Assembly: GCA_041484845.1 (NCBI GenBank)
Contig: JBGPIK010000458.1
Location: forward strand, 1 to 5,256
Length of the DNA stretch: 5,256 nt
Reading direction: 5' to 3'
DNA from: JBGPIK01 sp041484845
Lineage (GTDB): Bacteria; Desulfobacterota; Binatia; UBA9968
Within the stretch, counting starts at the first letter, position 1; each line of letters opens with the position of its first letter. The position numbers were made by a program, and so were the translations under genes. Shown one piece after another: positions 1 to 5,031 of the stretch. The notes beneath the pieces were generated by a model, which was not told the DNA's origin, did no database searches, and saw only the letters and a program-made list of their open reading frames with translations.

Positions 1-275
1 ATCATCACCCGGGTGTACGTCTTCGATGACAGGAAACGCACCGCGGATAATTTCGCCTTTTCCGGCCCGAGCGGAGCGCCCGGCTCGGCGAATTTTTCTT
101 CGTTCGCTCTACTGACCGCTCCGGTGGCGTCGCTTGATTCCTTGAGATCATTATTCCTTTGTGTCTCCGCCGGCCCATTCCGCGCTCTACGGTCTTGGCC
201 GCGAGCGAAGTCAGGAGCGAGAATCATAGCGATGGCTGTGCCTGCGAGCACGATTAGAAGATGTCTTGTAAACAT
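1..275 (-). CDS. N-terminal part of a secreted protein, probably an AMIN-domain N-acetylmuramoyl-L-alanine amidase (partial)
   Basis: The reading frame opens at an ATG at 275 and leaves the window at position 1, giving 91 visible residues. The start is supported by GAGG at 285-282, six bases upstream. Residues 1-27 form a Sec-type signal peptide: a basic start (MFTRH), a hydrophobic core LLIVLAGTAIAMILA, and a likely cleavage near ARG-QD. Residues 28-75 are a polar, low-complexity linker. The last visible residues, LSAVRFLSSKTYTRVM (76-91), match the opening strand of AMIN domains, whose usual form is V-R-x-W/F-S-x-x-x-Y-T-R-V. In the family this periplasmic targeting domain precedes a zinc amidase that cleaves peptidoglycan cross-bridges during cell separation. 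The catalytic domain lies outside the window, so the amidase call is inference; another AMIN protein (for example a pilus secretin) is possible. The gene follows mutS on the same strand and was probably once closely coupled to it. Confidence 0.66.
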   Translation of the reverse strand, partial: MFTRHLLIVLAGTAIAMILAPDFARGQDRRARNGPAETQRNNDLKESSDATGAVSRANEEKFAEPGAPLGPEKAKLSAVRFLSSKTYTRVM

Positions 276-299
276 GGAATACCTCGCCTCTGTCGAACC

Positions 300-318
300 C
301 TTATTTTTTTGCCTCCTC
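300..318. repeat. Outer copy of a 19-bp direct repeat (duplicated mutS 3' end)
   Basis: This stretch matches 481-499 at 17 of 19 positions, and both differences are transitions. On the minus strand it reads GAG GAG GCA AAA AAA TAA, a relic of the mutS C-terminus (E-E-A-K-K-stop) outside the present gene. It ends one base before the repeat element that starts at 320. Confidence 0.8.
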
Positions 319-319
319 C

Positions 320-480
320 GGGTTTACTGTGAAGGAGTATTCACCACAGAGGCACAGAGTTCGCAGAGTTCGGAGTACTTTTTAATCAAAAACTCTTTAC
401 TCCGCGCCTCCGCGGTGCAATCTCCGAGTCCTTGCGCTGAAATAGCATTGCCCGGGTTAACCATACGGAAGCCTGAAGAT
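320..480 (-). mobile_element. About 160-bp dispersed palindromic element, copy 1 (MITE-like)
   Basis: This non-coding element lies between mutS and the downstream amidase-like gene. Positions 320-416 match the reverse complement of 4907-5003 at about 90% by hand alignment (8 mismatches, 2 single-base indels). Positions 412-435 match 4770-4793 perfectly in inverted orientation, and 465-478 match 4751-4764 perfectly. The homology stops at 320 and 478, next to the 19-bp direct repeats at 300-318 and 481-499, so the two lines of evidence define the same ends. On the minus strand 417-342 folds into a hairpin with 19 consecutive pairs (15 Watson-Crick, 4 G-U) and an AT-rich loop. There is no ORF or transposase inside. 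It resembles the CACCACAGAG-type intergenic repeats seen in many bacterial genomes. A mobile origin is inferred from the flanking duplication. Confidence 0.75.
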
Positions 481-499
481 CCTATCTTTTTGCCTCCTC
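481..499. repeat. Inner copy of the 19-bp direct repeat (present mutS 3' end)
   Basis: This copy contains the last codons of the current mutS frame, GAG GAG GCA AAA AGA TAG on the minus strand (E-E-A-K-R-stop). It pairs with 300-318 as the second half of a probable target-site duplication around the element at 320-480. Confidence 0.8.
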
Positions 500-3061
500 G
501 GTCAACCGGTGGAGCAAATTCATTGCCTCGATTGGGGTAAGTTGGGTCACGTCGATTCTTCTTAAGTCCTCGCGCAATTTACGATCCGCGGGCGCAAAAA
601 GCGCCATCTGCACCGGCTCGCCATGTTGGCCGACACTCATGGCGTTGAGCTCGTCCCGATCGCTCCCGCCCCCTTCTAGCTTTGCGAGGATCTCCTTGGC
701 TCTATCGATAACGGCCGTGGGCAGCCCGGCTAGGCGGGCCACATGAATTCCGTAACTATGGCTTGCCGCTCCCGGGATCAGATTACGCAGAAAGATGATA
801 TCGCCCTGCCACTCCTTGACGGCAAAATTGTAATTCTTGAGCCGTTCTTTGCTTTGGGCAAGATCCGTGAGCTCATGATAATGGGTGGCAAAAAGCGTGC
901 GCGGTCGGTGCGCCGCGTCATGCAACGCCTCGGCCACCGACCATGCTATCGAGATGCCGTCGAAGGTGCTGGTTCCCCGCCCGACTTCATCGAGCAGAAT
1001 CAAACTGCGTCGCGTCGCATACTGCAAGATGGCGGCGGTTTCTTTCATTTCCACCATGAAGGTCGATTCTCCGCGGCTGAGAGAATCCGTAGCGCCGATG
1101 CGCGTAAAAACCCTATCGCTCAAGCCGATCCGGGATTCGGCCGCGGGCACGAAGCTTCCCATCTGGGCGAGAATGACAATCAGGGCCACCTGCCGCATGT
1201 AAGTCGATTTACCCGCCATATTCGGACCGGTAAGCATGATGATCTGGTTTGACTCGGGGTCTAGATGGCAGTCATTTGGAACGAAAGCCCCGCGCCCCAT
1301 AAAGGCCTCGACCATCGGGTGGCGGCCTTCGCGAATCGATAAGTCAAGCCCGCCATGGACTTGCGGCCGGGTGAAGCGGTTCGATTCAGCCACCTCGGCC
1401 AATGAGTGCAACACGTCGAGCTGCGCCAGCGCGGCGGCGGTATTCTTGAGTGCGGGATAAGAGGAGGCCACCTGCTCGCGAATGCGCACCAGCAAGGCGG
1501 CCTCCAATTTTTCCATCAGCTCCTGCGAATTAAGCACCTTCGCCTCGTATTCTTTGAGGTCCGGTGTGATGTAGCGCTCGCCGTTGACCAGCGTCTGCTT
1601 GCGGATATAGTCGTTGGGAACCGATTTGAGATGGGATTTGGTAACTTCAATATAGTAGCCGAATACACGATTATAACGAACCTTGAGCGATGAAATACCG
1701 GTTCGCCTTTTTTCAGCGGCCTCGAAACTGGCGATCCAGTCCTTGGCATGCGCGCGCGCGCCGCGAATTTCGTCCAGTTCGGGGTCGAACCCGGCGCGGA
1801 TGAAGCCCCCTTCTTTCACCGAAAACGGCGGATCGTCTACGATAGAGCGCTCAATCAGTCCGACGACCTCGGGCATTTCCAAAAGCTGGTCGCGGAGTTG
1901 GAGCACCATTTCGGCGCTGACGCCCTGCAACTGTTCGCGCACCGCGCCGACTGCGTGCAGCGTTTCTTTAATAGCAATCAAATCTTTCGGCAGCGCGCTG
2001 CCCGACACCGTTCTGCCGGCAAGCCGTTCGAGATCCTGAATTTTTTTGAGCCTAAGTTTGAGCGCTTCGCGCAGCGAGAAGCTTTCGACAAACTCCTGAA
2101 CTCCGTCCTGGCGCGCGCGGATGGCTTTTTCATCGAGCAGGGGGTAAAGCAACCATTGCCGCAGAGAGCGCGCTCCCATCGGCGTGCAGGTGCGGTCCAG
2201 AATGCCCAGCAACGATCCCTTCCGATTGCCCTGAACATTGGCGATGAGCTCAAGGTTGACGCGCGTTGTCTCGTCGAGAATGAGATAATTCGCGGCGCCA
2301 TAGAGCTGAAACTCGCGAAATAATTTTAACGACTCCGGGGCGTTGTTTTCCAAATACGCGACAATGGCCGATGCCGAACGAATTCCTTGTTGCCAGTCTT
2401 GATCCCCCGCTGCGGCCTCGGCGGACAGGCGGCCAGCAGCGCTGGGGGAAAAAGATTCTCCTGCCACGGTGGTCAAATGAATCGCGGGAAATTCCTTTTG
2501 CAGGCGCTCGTACAGCTGTTTATCGTTGTCGGGCGCCAGCAGCTCGCTCGGCTTGACGCGCTTGATCTCATCGATGAAGGAAGATTCATCCGCCAATTGT
2601 GTGACGCGAAAGTCGCCCGTGGTAATGTCGGTTAGCGCGAGGCCATACGCATGTTGCGCCTGACAAACGGCGGCCAGGAAGTTGTTGCCGCGGGCATCCA
2701 AAGCTTCCGCTGCGGTGATGGTTCCCGGCGTGATGACCCGTACAACTTCTCTCTGCAGGACTCCTTTGGCGCCTTTGGGATCTTCAATCTGTTCGCACAC
2801 CGCGACTTTGTGCCCGGCATCGAGAAGCTTCTGAATGTAGGGCTCAGCGGAATGGTACGGCACGCCGCATAGCGGCACGGACGAATCTTCGCTCTTATTG
2901 CGCGATGTGAGCGCGATATCGAGGATTTTCGACGCCGTTTGGGCATCTTCGAAAAACATTTCGTAGAAATCACCGAGACGGAAAAACAGAATAGCATCAC
3001 GGTACCGTTCCTTGATTTGCAGGTACTGCTGCATCATCGGTGTGACTTTGGTCGGTTCCAT
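482..3061 (-). CDS. mutS: DNA mismatch repair protein MutS
   Basis: Full-length MutS1 of 859 residues (E. coli MutS has 853). MutS dimers scan DNA, recognise mismatches and small loops, and recruit MutL in an ATP-dependent step. The N-terminal mismatch-binding domain carries the F-x-E motif in GDFYEMF (F32, E34), which stacks on the mispaired base. Core and lever residues follow (LLGILDRTCTPMGARSLRQW, about 284-303), then the clamp region (FGYYIEVTKSHLKS, 467-480). The ATPase has Walker A GPNMAGKST (612-620), the STFMVEM loop (666-672), Walker B LILLDEVGRGTSTFDG (from 687; D691, E692) and the FATHYHE histidine switch (724-730). QMALF (818-822) fits a beta-clamp-binding motif, and a C-terminal oligomerisation helix ends the protein. 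The ATG lies 5 bp after the MerR stop codon; only a weak GAG precedes it, inside the end of that gene, suggesting translational coupling. The final codons and stop lie in a duplicated sequence. Confidence 0.98.
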   Translation of the reverse strand: MEPTKVTPMMQQYLQIKERYRDAILFFRLGDFYEMFFEDAQTASKILDIALTSRNKSEDSSVPLCGVPYHSAEPYIQKLLDAGHKVAVCEQIEDPKGAKGVLQREVVRVITPGTITAAEALDARGNNFLAAVCQAQHAYGLALTDITTGDFRVTQLADESSFIDEIKRVKPSELLAPDNDKQLYERLQKEFPAIHLTTVAGESFSPSAAGRLSAEAAAGDQDWQQGIRSASAIVAYLENNAPESLKLFREFQLYGAANYLILDETTRVNLELIANVQGNRKGSLLGILDRTCTPMGARSLRQWLLYPLLDEKAIRARQDGVQEFVESFSLREALKLRLKKIQDLERLAGRTVSGSALPKDLIAIKETLHAVGAVREQLQGVSAEMVLQLRDQLLEMPEVVGLIERSIVDDPPFSVKEGGFIRAGFDPELDEIRGARAHAKDWIASFEAAEKRRTGISSLKVRYNRVFGYYIEVTKSHLKSVPNDYIRKQTLVNGERYITPDLKEYEAKVLNSQELMEKLEAALLVRIREQVASSYPALKNTAAALAQLDVLHSLAEVAESNRFTRPQVHGGLDLSIREGRHPMVEAFMGRGAFVPNDCHLDPESNQIIMLTGPNMAGKSTYMRQVALIVILAQMGSFVPAAESRIGLSDRVFTRIGATDSLSRGESTFMVEMKETAAILQYATRRSLILLDEVGRGTSTFDGISIAWSVAEALHDAAHRPRTLFATHYHELTDLAQSKERLKNYNFAVKEWQGDIIFLRNLIPGAASHSYGIHVARLAGLPTAVIDRAKEILAKLEGGGSDRDELNAMSVGQHGEPVQMALFAPADRKLREDLRRIDVTQLTPIEAMNLLHRLTEEAKR

Positions 3062-3066
3062 GACTC

Positions 3067-3549
3067 TCAGGCGGATCCGGCCTGCTTTCCTTGGAGACGG
3101 CGCAGCGACCCCGCTCCCTTGTGCTCGAAAGCGCCGCCGGCGCGCTTCACCGCGCCGCTCAATTCGCGCACGAGATTGCCGATCCCGAGCGATAGAACGA
3201 ACTGGTGCTCCATGGCGTTGAGAATTTTGTCCCGGTCGCTGGTGATCATGAACAGTTTTTCGCCGTCGGTCAGATATTTCAGCGACTCGGGCGGTTGCGC
3301 GCTCCCGCCGGCATATTCGCGCAAGGGTCTCAAGCAGCGCCGGATCTTGTGCAAGCTCAACCCATGATGGGCCAGATCTTTCACCACCTTGAGGCAGATC
3401 AGATCGTGAAACGAGTAAAGCCTTTTAGTGCCTCGTCCCTCCGCGAGCTTGACCGAGGGGCGAATAAAACCTTGCTCATCCCAATATTGAATCTGCCGCA
3501 GGCTTACGCCGACGATGCGGCTAGCCATTTTGCTGTTAAAAGCGTCCAC
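3067..3549 (-). CDS. MerR-family transcriptional regulator
   Basis: The protein is about 160 residues. Its N-terminal winged helix-turn-helix is typical of MerR: SRIVGVSLRQIQYWDEQG is the HTH, and GRGTKRLYSFHDL is the wing leading into the second helix pair (through about residue 75). Instead of a metal-binding cysteine loop, the C-terminal part contains LKYLTDGEKLFMITSD and a helix FVLSLGIGNLVREL, so this is not a classical mercury, copper or zinc sensor and the ligand is unknown. Three alternative starts lie together: GTG at 3558, TTG at 3552 and GTG at 3549. I chose 3549 because GAGGTG at 3561-3556 sits six bases upstream as a ribosome-binding site, whereas at 3558 that motif would overlap the start codon. 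The longer form has 163 residues. The gene overlaps the mutS translation signal and is probably co-transcribed with mutS. A 16-bp inverted repeat upstream suggests autoregulation. Confidence 0.9.
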   Translation of the reverse strand: MDAFNSKMASRIVGVSLRQIQYWDEQGFIRPSVKLAEGRGTKRLYSFHDLICLKVVKDLAHHGLSLHKIRRCLRPLREYAGGSAQPPESLKYLTDGEKLFMITSDRDKILNAMEHQFVLSLGIGNLVRELSGAVKRAGGAFEHKGAGSLRRLQGKQAGSA

Positions 3550-3555
3550 CAATTT

Positions 3556-3561
3556 CACCTC
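3556..3561 (-). promoter_or_regulatory. Ribosome-binding site deciding the MerR start
   Basis: GAGGTG on the minus strand, six bases before the GTG at 3549. It overlaps the upstream GTG at 3558, which would otherwise give three extra residues. Confidence 0.6.
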
Positions 3562-3570
3562 GAATAAATG

Positions 3571-3586
3571 AAAACATTCATGTTTT
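3571..3586. promoter_or_regulatory. 16-bp inverted-repeat candidate operator
   Basis: AAAACAT-TC-ATGTTTT is a perfect 7-bp dyad with a 2-base centre. Further ATG/CAT symmetry lies outside it, offset by 3 bases. It sits between the putative -10 box and the MerR start codon, over the expected transcription start. Dyads of this size are normal for dimeric MerR proteins, though activators of the family usually bind between -35 and -10. This position would fit repression or autoregulation instead. Confidence 0.5.
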
Positions 3587-3590
3587 AATC

Positions 3591-3617
3591 ATTAGACGGA
3601 TGGAGCGCGATTGTCAA
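3591..3617 (-). promoter_or_regulatory. Candidate sigma70-type promoter for merR-mutS
   Basis: On the minus strand TTGACA (3617-3612) is a perfect -35 box. It is followed after a short 15-bp spacer by TCTAAT (3596-3591), five of six matches to TATAAT. A 17-bp spacer would give the poorer TAATGA. The predicted start of transcription, near 3584, falls inside the inverted repeat at 3571-3586. Confidence 0.45.
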
Positions 3618-3700
3618 GGAAATCGGCGCCGCGTTACGGCAGCGTCAAAGTCACTTTCACCTGGGCAAATCGAATCGATTGCGCAACTCCCGTTTGTCCA

Positions 3701-3775
3701 AAAATCCCCCTGCCCCCTTTTCCAAAGGGGAAAATTGAAAGTTTCCCTTTGTAAAGGGAGTTTTAGAGGGATTTT
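3701..3775. repeat. 75-bp double-hairpin palindromic repeat
   Basis: The outer ends AAAATCCC (3701-3708) and GGGATTTT (3768-3775) are complementary. Inside are two further perfect hairpins: CCCCTTT-TCC-AAAGGGG (3714-3730) and TCCCTTT-GT-AAAGGGA (3744-3759). The whole can fold as a three-way junction with two arms. It resembles the C-rich/G-rich palindromic elements with AAAATCCCCCT ends that are scattered through many bacterial genomes. No flanking duplication is visible. It lies in the divergent spacer between merR and the DUF72 gene; the rest of that spacer (3618-3700 and 3776-3860) shows no gene or clear signal. Confidence 0.7.
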
Positions 3776-3860
3776 CAATCCTGTCAACACGACTTTGAAG
3801 GGACCCTGGCCCCGCGCTACCGCGCGAACCGTTGACGATCCATGACTGATATGGTCAAGA

Positions 3861-4673
3861 ATGGTTATGCGAATTCCGGAAAATCTTTACGTCGGCACAT
3901 CGAGTTGGTCCTGTCCGGACTGGGTAGGCCCTTTTTACCCGCCGACACTAAAGCCCGGCCGTTTTATCGAAGCGTATGCGCGCCGCTTTCGCGCGGTGGA
4001 AATCGACTCGACCTACTATCGCATTCCGGCGCGGTCGGTGGTCATGGGATGGCGCGACAAAACGCCGCCCGAATTCATTTTTGCCGCCAAAGTTCCAGGC
4101 GCCATCACTCACGAGAAAGTCCTGAGAGACTGCGAGGCTGAATTCACCACGTTTCTCTCGACCATGGAGCTGCTGGGCGACCGCCTCGGGCCGCTGCTTC
4201 TGCAATTCCCCTATTTCAACAAGAACACCTTTGCCTCGCGCGCGCCGTTTGAAAAGCTTTTGCGGCCGTTCTTGAAATCCTTGCCGAAAGATTTTCATTT
4301 TGCCCTCGAAATCCGCAATAAAAACTGGATCAGCTGGGATTTTTTGGAGCTGCTGCGCGACCATTCAGTCGCCTTTGCGCTTGTCGCCCAGGCATGGATG
4401 CCGGGTGTCGACATCCTCGCCAAGTCGCTCGACCTGGTGACGGCGGACTTCTGCTATGCGCGCTTTATCGGCGATCGCAAGGCCATCGAGAGCAAGACGC
4501 AAAAATGGGACAAGCTCGTTGAAGATAAGAGCGCTGAGATGACGATCTGGAGCGGGGAGTTAAAGAAGATCGTCAATCGCGGGGTACGAACCTACGCATT
4601 TTTTAATAACCACTATGCGGGCTTCGGGCCGGGCTCGGTCAAGATATTTGAGGATCTCTGGGAGAAGTCATAG
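3861..4673 (+). CDS. DUF72 (YecE-family) TIM-barrel protein
   Basis: Complete protein of 270 residues, within the usual range for PF01904/DUF72. Family motifs appear in order: VGTSSWSCPDW (11-21) with FYP after it; VEIDSTYYRIP (46-56); EFIFAAKVPGAITHEK (71-86), resembling the usual F-K-P-x-x-I-T-H segment; LLLQFPYF (112-119); ALEIRNKNW (148-156), where relatives have E-F/I-R-x-x-x-W; YARFIGD (199-205); and YAFFNNHYAGFGPGSV (245-260), the FNN motif near the C-terminus. The fold is known as a TIM barrel from structural genomics, and likenesses to nucleic-acid-acting barrels have been suggested, but no reaction is established. No signal peptide or membrane segment is present, so it is cytoplasmic. 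The ATG at 3861 is the first in frame after an upstream stop; only a weak AAGA precedes it, and ATG 3867 is an alternative. It is transcribed away from merR-mutS. Confidence 0.93.
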   Translation: MVMRIPENLYVGTSSWSCPDWVGPFYPPTLKPGRFIEAYARRFRAVEIDSTYYRIPARSVVMGWRDKTPPEFIFAAKVPGAITHEKVLRDCEAEFTTFLSTMELLGDRLGPLLLQFPYFNKNTFASRAPFEKLLRPFLKSLPKDFHFALEIRNKNWISWDFLELLRDHSVAFALVAQAWMPGVDILAKSLDLVTADFCYARFIGDRKAIESKTQKWDKLVEDKSAEMTIWSGELKKIVNRGVRTYAFFNNHYAGFGPGSVKIFEDLWEKS

Positions 4674-4709
4674 CCTTTTAATGGTCCTCGCGGCGCCGTA
4701 CTACCGTGA

Positions 4710-4745
4710 TTGAACATCTTGAACAGCTTGAACGATTTAAACAAT
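4710..4745 (+). repeat. Degenerate tandem repeat, four 9-bp units of TTGAAC type
   Basis: Units are TTGAACATC (4710-4718), TTGAACAGC (4719-4727), TTGAACGAT (4728-4736) and TTAAACAAT (4737-4745). The first six bases are nearly constant and the last three vary. It starts 36 bases after the DUF72 stop and abuts the composite element that begins at 4751. The frame through it has no sign of being a gene. Confidence 0.7.
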
Positions 4746-4748
4746 TGG
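4739..4748. repeat. Left 10-bp direct repeat around element copy 2
   Basis: AAACAATTGG here is repeated exactly at 5013-5022. The pair brackets the composite element at 4751-5003, with 2 bases between repeat and element on this side and 9 on the other. It may be the remnant of a longer, decayed target duplication. It overlaps the last unit of the 9-bp tandem repeat, so chance or slippage is not excluded. Confidence 0.4.
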
Positions 4749-4750
4749 GG

Positions 4751-5003
4751 CTTCAGGCTTCCGTGTGAAGCAAGGACTCGGAGATTGCACCGCCGAGGCG
4801 CGGGACGTGAGAAAAAATTCAAAAACCATCAAAATTACAAATTTGGCCTCAATGAAATCAAATACTTGCAACGCTCATTTTTGCAAAAAAGGGATTTTTT
4901 CTCACGACCGCGGAGGGCGCGGAGCAAAGAGTTTTTGAGTAAAAATACTCCGAACTCTGCGAACTCCGTGTCTCAGTGGTGAATCCTTCTTCACAGGAAA
5001 CCC
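4751..5003 (+). mobile_element. Dispersed palindromic element, copy 2 (inverted relative to copy 1, interrupted)
   Basis: This is the reverse complement of the element at 320-480 in the same module order, in two pieces. Positions 4751-4803 correspond to the end next to mutS in copy 1: 14 bases identical at 4751-4764, 24 identical at 4770-4793, and 24 bases missing between them relative to copy 1. Positions 4907-5003 correspond to 320-416 at about 90% identity. Between the pieces lies a 101-bp AT-rich insert. The plus strand of 4907-4980 can fold into the same long G-U-rich hairpin as copy 1, here with one G-A mismatch and one bulged G. The element fills most of the convergent spacer between the DUF72 gene and the flavin reductase gene. 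Confidence 0.7.
4806..4906. mobile_element. 101-bp AT-rich nested insert with 13-bp terminal inverted repeats
   Basis: The ends CGTGAGAAAAAAT (4806-4818) and ATTTTTTCTCACG (4894-4906) are perfect inverted complements. The 75 bases between are AT-rich, unlike the GC-rich flanks, and include the palindrome TTTTTGCAAAAA. Immediately outside are similar 17-base sequences, ACCGCCGAGGCGCGGGA (4789-4805) and ACCGCGGAGGGCGCGGA (4907-4923), as expected for a target duplication. Copy 1 of the host element lacks the insert. There is no coding capacity, so if mobile it would depend on a transposase elsewhere. Confidence 0.55.
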
Positions 5004-5012
5004 TGCATAGCC

Positions 5013-5022
5013 AAACAATTGG
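5013..5022. repeat. Right 10-bp direct repeat around element copy 2
   Basis: An exact second copy of AAACAATTGG (see 4739-4748). It lies 9 bases beyond the end of the element homology and just before the stop codon of the flavin-reductase-like gene. Confidence 0.4.
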
Positions 5023-5031
5023 ACCGTTCGT

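Noticed and set aside
342..417. Rho-independent terminator for mutS
   Set aside because: The stem is long and strong on the mutS sense strand but is not followed by a T-run, so a classical terminator is not supported. Another role in the RNA remains possible.
13..540. Plus-strand open frame of 175 codons
   Set aside because: It runs antisense to a signal-peptide-bearing gene, crosses the repeat element and enters the mutS 3' end. The protein shows no family motifs.
743..1252. Long plus-strand open frames inside mutS
   Set aside because: They are opposite-strand shadows of the mutS ATPase domain, whose motifs are unambiguous on the minus strand.
3842..4141. Plus-strand open frame of 99 codons overlapping the start of the DUF72 gene
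   Set aside because: The DUF72 frame carries all family motifs from its first residues; this is a shifted shadow.
4710..4982. Plus-strand open frame of 90 codons in the convergent spacer
   Set aside because: It is made of the 9-bp tandem repeat, the AT-rich insert and the palindromic element, and has no coding character.
320..5003. CRISPR array or composite transposon bounded by the two inverted element copies
   Set aside because: There are only two copies, inverted and about 4.3 kb apart, with ordinary chromosomal genes between them, no spacer pattern and no transposase.
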